Below, piece after piece: positions 1 through 10,475 of a stretch of DNA of 35,389 bases. The stretch covers positions 1-35,389 of the forward strand of contig JAFDEW010000004.1 in NCBI GenBank assembly GCA_019310125.1, given 5' to 3'. Numbering within the stretch: position 1 is the stretch's first letter; every line of letters begins with the position of its first letter. Under the pieces are notes generated by a model, which was not told where the DNA came from, made no database searches, and saw only the letters and a program-made list of their open reading frames with translations. This stretch comes from Deltaproteobacteria bacterium. GTDB lineage: Bacteria; Desulfobacterota; Desulfobacteria; Desulfobacterales; UBA11574. A program made the position numbers and the translations under genes.

Positions 1-11
1 GTTTCTCTCTT

Positions 12-818
12 TTACCTCACATAGGTTCTTGCACCGGCATACCGGGTCTTGAAATATTTCTTTGACAGTGAGGCGGCACATATTCTCCGGCCTTTCCCCG
101 GTGCATGTATAAATTTATTGCCACCGGTATATATGCCCACATGAGAAACTCTTTTACGTTTGGAGGTAGAAAAGAAAACAAGATCCCCGCTTTTGAGTTG
201 ACCTTTCTTAATGGGAATGCCGGCTCTGTATTGTTCTTTTGACGTACGCGGAAGATTCAGGCCGTTAATCCTGTACACCGCCATGGTAAGTCCGCTGCAA
301 TCAAAACCATGATCCGGTGAGGAACCGCCCCATTGATAGGGAAGACCGATAAAGCGCCTGGCGGTTTCCACAATTTCGTTTCTGAGATAACTTCCGCCAT
401 ATTTCCTCTGCCTTACCACCGCATAATCATGAGGACTTACCAGGTAATACTCATGGATGATTCCCGCGGCACGAATAGTTTCAGCCTTTGCGCGGGCCGC
501 CTGTTTTGAAGGATAATCCCCGAAACGAACCTTATAGATCCCTGTTTTGTGAACAAAATAATAGGCATCCACCCCATTGTCTTCTAATACCCTGGTGAGC
601 CGGATCGCGTTGTCCGGATTTGAAAAGGCGCCTACTTGGATAGAATAGCCCATCACGGCTAATCCTGTTTCCGGCATTTTGGGCTGTGAAGCCCGTGGCA
701 CAACAGGTTTGCCCCCGCAACCCGCTCCCAGCAGGAGGAAAGATACCACACAAAAAACAGGGGTCCATTTCGCCTTAAGCGTTGAGAACCGGCCTTGTCT
801 TTTCAGCGTTTGTTTCAT
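12..818 (-). CDS. NlpC/P60 family lipoprotein with SPOR-like domain (cell-wall hydrolase)
   Basis: Lipobox-like N-terminus (LLLGAGC), SPOR-like YSIQVGAFSNPDNA, NlpC/P60 motif GLPYQWGGSSPDHGFDCSGLT and SHVGIYTGGNKFIHAP. Confidence 0.9.
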   Translation of the reverse strand: MKQTLKRQGRFSTLKAKWTPVFCVVSFLLLGAGCGGKPVVPRASQPKMPETGLAVMGYSIQVGAFSNPDNAIRLTRVLEDNGVDAYYFVHKTGIYKVRFGDYPSKQAARAKAETIRAAGIIHEYYLVSPHDYAVVRQRKYGGSYLRNEIVETARRFIGLPYQWGGSSPDHGFDCSGLTMAVYRINGLNLPRTSKEQYRAGIPIKKGQLKSGDLVFFSTSKRKRVSHVGIYTGGNKFIHAPGKGRRICAASLSKKYFKTRYAGARTYVR

Positions 819-1193
819 GGATAGTCCATAACTTTCATTTCCTGGAATCAGTAATTGGGCAAATAAAGGAGGTCAGACTTCATATTTACAAATCCACGAA
901 GCTTCTGTCAAACCAGTTGCAGACTTCAAAAAGCCCTAAAATTAAATAGTCGAAGTGTTCTTATCGCCTATCAGTTGAAATTATAACACAATTTTGAAGC
1001 ATCGAAAAGCCGGAGATGGATACCGGAAAGCACAAGTATTGGATGGATGATTTCAAACTGAAATCCAAACAGTTGCAAGGTGGTGCGGATACAAGATTTA
1101 AGGCAAGGTACCGAGATAACCTCAAGCCAGATCTTTGCTTTATTTTAAGGTACCACCCATTTTAGAGGTATGTTTAAAAAAATCAGAGCACTC

Positions 1194-2621
1194 TCAGGCG
1201 GCTTTTGAAAATACTCTGGACGCGCCGGCTGTCGGAAGGGCCGCCGGCAGTTTAGACGGCTGGACAACTTTGTCGGGCAGTCCGCGGGTTAGCCAGCCAG
1301 ATCGGGAAGCCGTTATCAGTCCCCAGAGCGAAATCCAATACAGGCAGAACAACCAGTAAAAAGCATAGGGAATCGCCCATCTCCATCCGAACCACCCGCC
1401 GTAGCGCTTCTGATATACCAAAGCAGGTAAGGAAGCGCTGATAATACACGCTACCGCCAAGAGAAATAGCGTATGCACGGGAGCCATCAGCAGTTGGGCC
1501 ACCACAACGAATTTGAAGGCTTCGCTTAGGGTCATACGAACAAATTGGGTTGTGCTGAACAGTCGAATCCAGCAACTACCGCTATCAGTGGGTCGAAAAC
1601 GACCGATGATGAAAGTAAGCATCACCAGGTTTTCACGGACGTTACTTCGTGCCCATCTTAACAACATCCTGCGCAGACCCGTGAACGTGTTGGGTATCTT
1701 GGTCAATACCACGGCCTCACGCTGATAAACCACCCGAAAGCCGGAACTTAGGACCAGGTTAGTCATAGCGCGGTCTTCACCGATGGCGGCACGGTGCCCC
1801 ATAAAGGTTTGATGGATCCATTTCGGCAGTTGGGGGGTGATTACATCCGCTCGATAGGCTGAAAGTGCACCGGGCGTACAAAATACCCCACCGTAGACGC
1901 TCTGTCCGGCTCGGATGAAATCAAAGCCGCTGGTAAACGAAACTTCCATCATTTTAGGGATAGCGCCTTGGGCAAGATTCAACACACGCACATTGCCGGC
2001 CACTGCGCCCACACGAGGATCACTGATCAGAGGACTGACCAAATGACGGAGGGTATCGGGCAGCACTTCTGAATCGGAATCAATGGTCACATATACCTGC
2101 CCTATAGCTTGAGCGAACCCGGCCATCAACGCATGGCGTTTACCTCGGTTAACGGGCTGACGAATCAACCGCACTCGCCAGGGAAACTCTTTTTGAGCAG
2201 TTTTCATCCATTCCCACGTATCGTCCTGTGAGCCGTCATCAACACAAATCACCTGCATTTTTTCCATGGGGTACCGACTGTTCATCACCGATCGAACGGT
2301 GGGCAAAATCTGTCGGCCTTCGTTGTAGGCGGGTATCACTATAGTAACCGTGGGCAAGGCACTGTCGGACAGAGGCGCATAGGACCGGTAACGACAGGCA
2401 AACCAAATACGCCAGGCCAACGTAAAAAAAGTAAAGAGAGTTAATCCAACGGCTAAATATTTTATAGTGGACCAGGATTGCACAACCTTCCAGGATTCTA
2501 CAGATTTCAGTACGTCCACCTGCCACCAGGTCAAGGTTATTGCCGATATTAAAGTGAAAAGAAGAAGCCAAGGGAAAAAACTATCCGCCTTGAAGCGGTA
2601 TGAACCATTTGTGTTTACCAT
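1194..2621 (-). CDS. Family 2 glycosyltransferase, membrane-bound (PgaC/hyaluronan-synthase-like)
   Basis: TVTIVIPAYNEG, DDGSQDDT, TIDSDSEV, GEDRAMT, QxxRW-like LLRWARSN; flanking TM segments. Confidence 0.88.
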   Translation of the reverse strand: MVNTNGSYRFKADSFFPWLLLFTLISAITLTWWQVDVLKSVESWKVVQSWSTIKYLAVGLTLFTFFTLAWRIWFACRYRSYAPLSDSALPTVTIVIPAYNEGRQILPTVRSVMNSRYPMEKMQVICVDDGSQDDTWEWMKTAQKEFPWRVRLIRQPVNRGKRHALMAGFAQAIGQVYVTIDSDSEVLPDTLRHLVSPLISDPRVGAVAGNVRVLNLAQGAIPKMMEVSFTSGFDFIRAGQSVYGGVFCTPGALSAYRADVITPQLPKWIHQTFMGHRAAIGEDRAMTNLVLSSGFRVVYQREAVVLTKIPNTFTGLRRMLLRWARSNVRENLVMLTFIIGRFRPTDSGSCWIRLFSTTQFVRMTLSEAFKFVVVAQLLMAPVHTLFLLAVACIISASLPALVYQKRYGGWFGWRWAIPYAFYWLFCLYWISLWGLITASRSGWLTRGLPDKVVQPSKLPAALPTAGASRVFSKAA

Positions 2622-3151
2622 ATGTTACCTCTGATTTTATAAAATGTTCCGGAAGGTGATGACCTTTTTAGTATTACCAAATTCTGAGCTGCTTGCCGCC
2701 TAAAACAGGTCTCCGGTGGGGAGGGAGATAGGGTCAAACAGCCTGAACCTATCTGTGTTCATCCATAGAGTCCATAAGCGATGTATAATAAGACATCCCC
2801 CCAAAAAAACAATAGTAAGTTTACCCGGATCGCCACTTTTTTTATGGTTTGTTTCTCCGATTGTTACGATACGAATGGAAAAGGTGATTGCAATAGGTGT
2901 GCCAAGCAGAAGAGCTTCTCTATCTATTTAGTATTAATAGCATTATCGTTTGTTGTTGTATTAATGCATAAGGGATTATGAAGGGAAATACATACAAGTT
3001 CTGTAATAAAAAATTTAAGAGCTACACCTAACTGTCAATAATTATAGTATTTTTATATGAAGGAATTTACATACACCATGGATAGGGCTTGATGGCCCTT
3101 CCTGTAATATCCTATGTTTTCATCAAGTTGTAGAAATTTCGAGACATTGAA

Positions 3152-4447
3152 CTATATCTGAAACTTTAGTTTAAATGACGTGGATAACGCATTGTAGGAG
3201 CTATTCCGGCAAATTTTATCATAATATTGGTCGTATCCTAACTCAAAGGAATAACTACTTTTTGGAAAAAACGAATAGGTGGCGTCCCAACTTAAACCCA
3301 CGGAGGTGTCCAATATCGCCGCATCCTGACTTCCATCAGTATTCCTCGTTTTAGAGTATCCCCCCCTTAAAGATAGATCGACCACATTGAAGATTCGACG
3401 ATAATTAATGGAGAGTGAGGCAGAGGGATTTTCTTTGCGTTCTCCATACCAATATCGATATTCGCCAAAACTTAACGTTGGGGTAATGGTGAGATTGGAA
3501 GCAGGGCGGATAGAGGAACTGATTCTATGCCAGAAGCTTTCAGTTTTTTTATTTGTATCAAACAGCTCCTGGCTATGAGAATATTTTGACGAAGCTGTCA
3601 TGTTAAAGGCCTTGCCTCCACAGTAATACAAAAAACCGGCATGGGTTTCTTTGTGCTTCCCTTGATAGTCTGTGTTGTCGGGTTTGATGCTATCCTCAGA
3701 TTCCTCCCTGGAATGAGAAAAAAAGAAGTTAATGGGCAAGGAATGGATTTTGTATTTCATTTCAAGGCCGTATTTATTGGTCAGATTTTGGGCGTGCAAA
3801 GGGTCGCGATCAACGTTGTCCCAAAACCTCGAGAAAAAAGTTTTTAAACCAATAGCCCCGATTTTTTTTTCTCCCCAAATCTCCACCCCTTGCTGATCGT
3901 TTTGTAAATCAACTTTTGTTTTAGTTTCCGTTTTCTTCTTATAATGGTTAGGATCGTTCAAATTTTTCCCCACATAGCGATACTCCACACCGTAATTAAA
4001 GCCATTTAAGTTTTGTTTTAAACGAAAAATCTCAAGATGCTTATCAGACTCATTGGAAGCTACATTTGACGGAAAGCAGGCCTGATCAAATTCGCAACTT
4101 TTTTGAAAAATATCGATTTCCGGCTTAAACGTTCCAAAAAAGTCAGCCTTTACATGAGATTTTAATAACACACCTTCAGGTCCGTTATAAATTACAACAG
4201 GTTGTAGCAAAGGGTCTTTGGCAGAAAAATCTGATGGATTAATTTGTGAATTTTTTACCGCTGGTTGTTTTTGGCACTGATTCCCGGAACGTTCCGCTGC
4301 TTTTACGGTGTTAACAGGAATGGGAAAGTAAGGATTCCAACACAAGATAACGAAAACCGGAATAAGCCATAGCGCACACAAGCGCACCTTGAAAGAAACT
4401 TCTTTTATGCGGATAAATAATCGTACCATCGTTACGTTAAGATGCAA
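3152..4447 (-). CDS. Putative outer-membrane beta-barrel protein
   Basis: Signal-like hydrophobic N-terminus, many alternating amphipathic strands, C-terminal aromatic/hydrophobic strand (FKLKFQI). Confidence 0.55.
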   Translation of the reverse strand: MHLNVTMVRLFIRIKEVSFKVRLCALWLIPVFVILCWNPYFPIPVNTVKAAERSGNQCQKQPAVKNSQINPSDFSAKDPLLQPVVIYNGPEGVLLKSHVKADFFGTFKPEIDIFQKSCEFDQACFPSNVASNESDKHLEIFRLKQNLNGFNYGVEYRYVGKNLNDPNHYKKKTETKTKVDLQNDQQGVEIWGEKKIGAIGLKTFFSRFWDNVDRDPLHAQNLTNKYGLEMKYKIHSLPINFFFSHSREESEDSIKPDNTDYQGKHKETHAGFLYYCGGKAFNMTASSKYSHSQELFDTNKKTESFWHRISSSIRPASNLTITPTLSFGEYRYWYGERKENPSASLSINYRRIFNVVDLSLRGGYSKTRNTDGSQDAAILDTSVGLSWDATYSFFPKSSYSFELGYDQYYDKICRNSSYNALSTSFKLKFQI

Positions 4448-4667
4448 AAAACGTGCAAAATCTAATAGTTCTATTTGATATTATTAACGTCGATAGATTC
4501 CAAATAGTTATCATAACGTTCCGATTGCATATCTCTAGTATTTGACAATTTCTGTCAAAGAAAGTGCCATCCTCCGTTAGGTTTTAAATTAGTTTTGCGA
4601 AATATAAAGGGAACGGAGAAAAACAACGGGGCTTAAACCTGTATTAGAAACGACCAAACATATTCGC

Positions 4668-5285
4668 CTATTCTATGGGTTTAAATAGCTCTATTGTATT
4701 GGAATCAACAAAATCCGGATCATTTTCTATTGGTCCATATAGTTCGACGGTAGCGGATTCTATTGACGGCAAGTCTGACTCTATCGGCTCAAACATTTCC
4801 GTTACATGGTTTTCCTTCGATGGCTTATCGGATTCAAAGGATGGAACACTTTTTTTGCGGATAAAAGAGGACAGGAAAGAAAGCGTCATGGGTTTGCGAT
4901 ATTTGATTAGATTTTCAGGAATAACGATATTATCATTGATGCTCATTCGGTTAGGATTAAGTTTAGGGTTGGCCTTGGATAAGGCCTTCCAATTTCTCCC
5001 GGAACCGGTATACCATTTTGCGATGATGAAAAGTGTCTCCCCCTTCCAGCGAACCCTGTGCACATAGAAGTTGGGAGCTGGTATGGGTGATGGTGACACA
5101 ACCGCTAAGGGACTCTCAGGAACCAAAGTAGCTGTTTCAGGTTTTTCCGGAACCGGTACAGGGAGCTTTTGTAATTTTGACCGGGAATGTGTTTTTTGGT
5201 AAGTACATCCGGTTAACACACTGAATATGATGAGAACCCGCAGACCCCTGGTTAGCCATATGGCAGACATTATTGTGGGTTTCAT
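4668..5285 (-). CDS. LysM-domain lipoprotein
   Basis: Lipobox VLTGC; LysM-like HRVRWKGETLFIIAKWYTGSGRNWKALSKANPKLNPNRMSINDNIVIPENL; overlaps the ATPase ORF by 4 bp. Confidence 0.75.
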   Translation of the reverse strand: MKPTIMSAIWLTRGLRVLIIFSVLTGCTYQKTHSRSKLQKLPVPVPEKPETATLVPESPLAVVSPSPIPAPNFYVHRVRWKGETLFIIAKWYTGSGRNWKALSKANPKLNPNRMSINDNIVIPENLIKYRKPMTLSFLSSFIRKKSVPSFESDKPSKENHVTEMFEPIESDLPSIESATVELYGPIENDPDFVDSNTIELFKPIE

Positions 5286-7204
5286 AATTTGCTCTTAAGA
5301 TGGTTTAGATATGTTCGCACTCTTTGATTCTCGGGGTTGATATTCAGAGCCTTTTCAAGATTTTTAATACATTGGTTTGTTTTTCCTTGTTTTTGTTGAA
5401 CCACAGACAGATTGAAAAGGGCTTTGTCAAGATAGTCTGTCCTTGAATCAGTCACGAGAAGAAACATTTTTTCCGCATTCATATAATCCTTTTTTTCCGA
5501 ATAAATAAAGCCGAGATTAAAAAATGTATCAACAGAACGGTAATTAAGGTCTGCGGCGTTTTGGTATGCTTTGGTGGCTTTGGAATAGTCTTTGGATCGG
5601 GTATAAAGCTTTCCCAAATCAAAATGTGCCTCGGCGTTTTGAGGATCAATCTCAATGGCTTTAACTAGTAATCGTTCAGATTCTCTTGGATTTGTCCCTA
5701 AGAGACTGCCTGCCTGCCCTCGGAGAGCCTGCGAATAATACCCTTTAATTTTTTGAATAGTTAGCGGATGTAGGGCGATGATATCTTCAAACAATTCCAC
5801 GGATCGCTTGTAGTTTTTGTTGTTAAGTTCCTCCTTAGCCAGTTCCAGAACAATCGGTTTATTTGTCTTGGATTTGTCGTTGTGGGCTGCGCTTATGGAG
5901 AGAGGTGGTGCAGGCGTAGCACCCCTATCTGTTAATGTTTGTGAGGAAAAATTACGATCTGTTTTGATTGGGGATGATGCAGGCGCGGTGAGCACGGAAG
6001 TTGCTGCTTTCTGAACATTTTCTTTTGAGGATATCCCGTTTTTAGATGGCCCGGTCAGAATCATGACGATGACCGCTACCGTCACGGCAGAGCCCCATAA
6101 AACCATTTTTTTTTGCGTGCTTGAAACGGCAGAGCCCCAGAGAAGTAGTTTTTTTCGCACACGAGCAATTGAAGACTCTTTAACATCTTTGGTAGCATTT
6201 CCCTTATTATATTCTTTTGAATCCATTCTCTTTTCGGTACGTTCTGCTTGTCGAAGAGGGATGGATCGAGCATCTTGATTTGTTGGAGTCTCCATTCCCA
6301 TGCTCATCTGATTCTCAAAAGAATGCTTAACTAAGCGGGGCGAATGTTCATAGTATGACGGCTGGTATGGAAAATTTGAAACTGTGTTATTCTTGCTTTC
6401 ACTGGGGGGACTGAGTTCTTGGGAGCATTCCTCTATGATATCCGGAGTAATCTTTTTTAAACCTCGGACATAACCTGTTAAGAGAGCGTGATCGCAAATT
6501 TTGTTTATCAGTCGAGGATAGCCGTTAGAAAAACGATATACTTCTTGGACTGCCCTTCGCTTAAAGAGTTTCATCTCAGTACCGGCAACTTTCAATCGGT
6601 ATTTAATGTATTCAAAAGTTTCGATTTCTGACAAGGGGTTAATTTGGTAAGTCAGCATGATTCTTTGCCGAAGCGCACGGCATTCTTGTGAAGCCAAGGT
6701 TTGATTTATTTCGTTTTGCCCAACCAAGAATATGTTGATTAGTTTTTTCTCCGGAAGTTCTATGTTTGATAAAAGCCGAATATCTTCAAGAAGTTCTATT
6801 GACAATCTATGGGCTTCATCAATAATCAGAAGAACATTTTTATTATCCAAAAATACTTTATTTAAGAAATGGCTGAAGTAAACAATAAAATCTACTTTGT
6901 TATCAAATTTTTTGGAAATATTGAATGATATTGCAACAAAATTATAGAAATCGATGAGGCTTAAAAAAGGATTTGTTATGTTTGCAACGAGCGTATCGTC
7001 TTGGAGACTTTCTAACAATGCATTAACCAATGTAGTTTTACCCGTACCGACGTCTCCGGTAACAAGCAGGAAACCCTTCTGGTCTATTACACCATATTTT
7101 AAAGTTGCCAAGGCCTCCTTGTGCTTATCGCCAAGCCAAAGAAATTCTGGATCTGTGGTTAACTTAAACGGCTTTTTAACCAAGTTATAGTGAGATAGAT
7201 ACAT
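5282..7204 (-). CDS. ExeA/GspA-like AAA ATPase with TM segment and C-terminal TPR repeats
   Basis: MYLSHYNLVKKPFKLTTDPEFLWLG start, Walker A GDVGTGKTTL, Walker B LLIIDEAH, TPR-like AEAHFDLGKLYTRSKDYSKATKAYQNAADLN. Confidence 0.88.
   Translation of the reverse strand: MYLSHYNLVKKPFKLTTDPEFLWLGDKHKEALATLKYGVIDQKGFLLVTGDVGTGKTTLVNALLESLQDDTLVANITNPFLSLIDFYNFVAISFNISKKFDNKVDFIVYFSHFLNKVFLDNKNVLLIIDEAHRLSIELLEDIRLLSNIELPEKKLINIFLVGQNEINQTLASQECRALRQRIMLTYQINPLSEIETFEYIKYRLKVAGTEMKLFKRRAVQEVYRFSNGYPRLINKICDHALLTGYVRGLKKITPDIIEECSQELSPPSESKNNTVSNFPYQPSYYEHSPRLVKHSFENQMSMGMETPTNQDARSIPLRQAERTEKRMDSKEYNKGNATKDVKESSIARVRKKLLLWGSAVSSTQKKMVLWGSAVTVAVIVMILTGPSKNGISSKENVQKAATSVLTAPASSPIKTDRNFSSQTLTDRGATPAPPLSISAAHNDKSKTNKPIVLELAKEELNNKNYKRSVELFEDIIALHPLTIQKIKGYYSQALRGQAGSLLGTNPRESERLLVKAIEIDPQNAEAHFDLGKLYTRSKDYSKATKAYQNAADLNYRSVDTFFNLGFIYSEKKDYMNAEKMFLLVTDSRTDYLDKALFNLSVVQQKQGKTNQCIKNLEKALNINPENQRVRTYLNHLKSKL
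6084..6155. repeat. Imperfect 42-bp-period direct repeat inside the ATPase gene (14 codons: KKxxLWGSAV repeated)
   Basis: acggcagagcccc at 6084 and again at 6126; protein reads KKLLLWGSAVSSTQKKMVLWGSAV. Confidence 0.75.
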
Positions 7205-7407
7205 AAACTCTAGAATTTAATTAGTCTGCTATATAATATCGTGATTGCGAGTGTGACGGAAAATCCACCAACCTGATCAGCGCAACGGCTCCTAATTTCA
7301 TGAAATTTTATGTCCAGTTCCCCTAATACCGATAAGGTTTCTGAATCGCGTGTTGAACCTACTCGGTTTTTATTGAAATATATCTATATCAAATGGATGG
7401 ATGGTTT

Positions 7408-7572
7408 TTAGCCCATTTGTGTCAAGATTTGATAATAACCTGCGTCATGCTCTATTAACGTGTTGAACAATTCATGGGCAGAACTTCCGTCAAAATCACC
7501 AGCCAATTTCAGGTAGAGGCTGTCTTTGGTTTTATCTTGTCTAATTAAGCGGTTTCTGTTTTTATTATGCAA
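7408..7572 (-). pseudogene. Possible short or truncated STAS-like ORF (about 54 aa, TTG start)
   Basis: Minus-strand frame reads LHNKNRNRLIRQDKTKDSLYLKLAGDFDGSSAHELFNTLIEHDAGYYQILTQMG*; GDFDGSSA resembles STAS strand-loop motifs. No ATG. Confidence 0.35.
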
Positions 7573-7932
7573 AATTCATGCAAAATCAGTAAGTTGTAAT
7601 GAATTGGTATGAATATTATACATTATCGGATAGTTATGTTTATCATAAAGAAAAGGCACCGATGCTAATTCGTCGAAAAACATCTAAAATTGTGGAATAA
7701 ATCACATAATATTTATTACATTTATTACACATATTTGTTAAAAACCTAAATCCTTATCTATTACATGGTGGTTGTAATGGATGCAATGTGTCGAGGGAAA
7801 AAAATTGACAAAGAAAATAGCCTAAGATAGGCAAATGGCAAATAACCAACCAATATTAAAAGAAATATAAGAGTTTATCTCGTACAGCCGGCCACTGTCC
7901 CGAATTGGATCTTATTACAGGCTACGAACCTG

Positions 7933-8772
7933 TTATAGCTTAAGCAGTCTTGCAGCGTTCTGTCCGCAAATAGCGTCGATCTCATCTTGCGGCAGCCCGG
8001 TTTTTTCAAGCTCCTTGAAATATCTTGCCGGCTTTATCAACGGAAAGTCACTGCCAAAAAGAATCTTTTCCAGGCCGGCAATCTCTTTTGCATACCGGTA
8101 TATTTGAGGATCATAAAGAAACGGGGATGCTGCCGTATCAAAATATACATTTTCAAGGGATTCTTTTACATCCTTTTTTAAAAGATTGAAAAAGAAAATT
8201 CCGCCGCCCCAATGAGCCAGAACGATTTTATTTTCCGGAAATCTCTTGATAAGATCGTAGATCTGTTTCATGGTATTCGGCGTTTTGCCCGGATAGATGT
8301 GTCCCACCGGTTCATTGGTGTGGATCAAAAAAGGCAGGTCCCTGTTGCGGCAGATTTCCATAAGCGGGACCAACTTATCCAGAGCGGTGTCGTTAATTCC
8401 GGATTCATAGAAAGCGATTTCTCCGATCCCCGAAAGCCCCCCTTCTATACAACGGACAGCTTCAGGAACGGCCTCTCCATGAAACGGGTCAAAACATCCC
8501 AAACCGATAAGCCGCTCCGGGTATCTGGCCACGACTTCCATAATGTAGTCGTTTTGAGCTTGGAATATTTCCTTTGTTTTCCATGGAAAACCAAACACAA
8601 CCGATTTATCGATACCCTGTTCATCCATTGAAGCCACGATCTCTGTTGCACCCACCAGTTTTGACCCGGGTGAACTATATAAAAGCTTGAATGCAGATTC
8701 ATTGGGAAAATATTTTTGTCTGTTTTCACGTATGGCTTTCGGGAAAATATGCGTATGAAAATCTATGATCAT
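7933..8772 (-). CDS. Amidohydrolase family (metal-dependent TIM-barrel hydrolase)
   Basis: IIDFHTHIFP, PFLIHTNEP, KIVLAHWGGG, KILFGSDFPL metal-ligand motifs. Confidence 0.88.
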   Translation of the reverse strand: MIIDFHTHIFPKAIRENRQKYFPNESAFKLLYSSPGSKLVGATEIVASMDEQGIDKSVVFGFPWKTKEIFQAQNDYIMEVVARYPERLIGLGCFDPFHGEAVPEAVRCIEGGLSGIGEIAFYESGINDTALDKLVPLMEICRNRDLPFLIHTNEPVGHIYPGKTPNTMKQIYDLIKRFPENKIVLAHWGGGIFFFNLLKKDVKESLENVYFDTAASPFLYDPQIYRYAKEIAGLEKILFGSDFPLIKPARYFKELEKTGLPQDEIDAICGQNAARLLKL

Positions 8773-9170
8773 TTTTATCCACCTCTATTCCGGATGATTT
8801 TAAACAAGAACGGTAGGTCCTTTTATTTTTTCCATTACCAGAAGATGTTGATTAATATCATATTATACCTAAATTTTGCAAGCCTTGTATCTGCCGGATA
8901 TACAAGGCACCCATCGTGGAGCCGTTAGGTTATATGTTTTTATCAATTTAAATATGTTTGACATCCACCCCTGTCTGCGTGCGGACACTCACAAGGCCGA
9001 CATCATTTTTATCCACCCTTCCCAGTTCATTCGAAAATTTGTTTAACCGGGCGTCACGCTCATAACAAGTTGCCGACGTTGGCCCAGGGCAAACGCATTT
9101 GAATCCCAATACATGAAGAATGCTCCACGAGGGCGGGTTTCTCTTGGATGTTAGCCGATAAGCTGTTGGC

Positions 9171-9196
9171 TTTACAACCTGTAAAAAAGACTGACA
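9171..9196 (+). promoter_or_regulatory. Conserved upstream box (UAS-E) TTTACAACCTGTAAAAAAGACTGACA
   Basis: Same pattern as the boxes at 11738, 18979, 24607 and 27280; 124 bp upstream of the sigma-54 element at 9295. Confidence 0.75.
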
Positions 9197-9294
9197 CCCA
9201 TTCATTCCAAATTTTAGTAGCTATATTTTTTAAAAACAAAAAAAACCTGCATTATATCAATTGGTTCAGGATATATCTCGATGGGGCTTTATTT

Positions 9295-9309
9295 TGGTAC
9301 GGTTGTTGC
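9295..9309 (+). promoter_or_regulatory. Sigma-54 (-24/-12) promoter, TGGTACGGTTGTTGC
   Basis: Matches TGGYAC-N5-TTGC; upstream of the RR-CBS gene. Confidence 0.75.
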
Positions 9310-9536
9310 TTTTAAAGAAAGCGGGTGGCTTACCCCCGGATTCTAAATGAAACTAATTGTTCATAACACTCTCGAAAAAAATAAGAATTACAAAAACACA
9401 TTTCGAGCGGTATAACTTGCTAAAAACCGATGATCAGCTTCATGGAATGGGTAAAATTTCGACGGTTATAACTGATTTGCCGGGATAAAGGATCTTATTG
9501 ACCACGAAAGTCGTGGTCTGAAAGGAGGCAACTTCT

Positions 9537-10439
9537 ATGACAGAAGGAATTAAAATTCTGCTTGTGGATGACGAAAAACATTTTTTGGAATCATTGACCA
9601 AGCGTTTAAAGAGGAGAAAGCAATATGTCAAGACCGCCGAAAGCGGTTCGGAGGCTTTGGCACAGATGGAAAACGAGTCATTTGATGTGATAATACTCGA
9701 TGTCAAAATGCCGGGCATGAATGGGATTGAAGTCCTGCAGAAGATAAAACGTGGGTTTCCCGATACCGAAGTCATCATGCTTACGGGCCATGCCACAATA
9801 GAATCCGGGCTTGAGGGCGTCCGTTTCGGAGCCTTTGATTACCTGATGAAGCCCACTGATATCGAAATTCTGATGGCCAAACTGGAAGCGGCATACGAGC
9901 ATAAAACCGAAAGGGAACTTAAGATTCACGATGCTGAATTTGAACGCGATCGGGGATTAATCATCGAAGAGATAACCCTGAAAGACGTAATACAGCGCGA
10001 TATCCCAAATGTTTATGCCGATACCTCACTTGCAGATGCGGTGCGAACTTTTAAGAAAAAACCGGGCGCTCCGGTTGCGGAACAGCTCTATGTAATTAAT
10101 GATTCAGAGGAACTTGTTGGAAAAGTGAGACGCAAGCATATCCTCAGGGCGGTGATCCCCATATTTCAAAAAGAAAAAATCATTACCGGGGATGATCTTA
10201 CCTGGAATGAGTTTCTCAAAAAAGGAACAGGCCCTGTGGCCACTATGCCGGTAGGCGAAATTATGAATAAGGAAGTGAAATCTTTGGGCGCTGATGCACA
10301 GATTTTAGAGACGGTGAAGTTTATGATCGATAATAATTTGGCCGTACTTCCGGTTGTGGAAGGGAAAAAATTACTGGGAACCGTTCGGATCTATGATCTC
10401 CTGTTAGTAATCAACGACATTATGGCCGAAGCGCTATAG
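9537..10439 (+). CDS. Response regulator receiver with C-terminal CBS domain pair
   Basis: LLVDDEKHF, VIILDVKMPGMNGIEVL, MLTGHAT, LMKPTD; CBS-like VYADTSLADAVRTF...LYVINDSEELVG and VKSLGADAQILETVKFMIDNNLAVLPVVEGKKLLGTVRIYDLL. Confidence 0.9.
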   Translation: MTEGIKILLVDDEKHFLESLTKRLKRRKQYVKTAESGSEALAQMENESFDVIILDVKMPGMNGIEVLQKIKRGFPDTEVIMLTGHATIESGLEGVRFGAFDYLMKPTDIEILMAKLEAAYEHKTERELKIHDAEFERDRGLIIEEITLKDVIQRDIPNVYADTSLADAVRTFKKKPGAPVAEQLYVINDSEELVGKVRRKHILRAVIPIFQKEKIITGDDLTWNEFLKKGTGPVATMPVGEIMNKEVKSLGADAQILETVKFMIDNNLAVLPVVEGKKLLGTVRIYDLLLVINDIMAEAL

Positions 10440-10475
10440 CCAAACGCTTGAGGCTACGCCTAAAGGAGGTAACAC

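Noticed and set aside
2781-2981. 66-aa plus-strand ORF with a C-terminal hydrophobic segment
   Set aside because: No clear RBS or family; overlapping alternative frame at 2716; left unannotated.
4675-5067. 130-aa plus-strand ORF
   Set aside because: Antisense to the LysM lipoprotein, which has a lipobox and LysM motif.
8948-9205. 85-aa minus-strand ORF
   Set aside because: No domain or RBS recognised and it overlaps the conserved upstream box at 9171; probably spurious.
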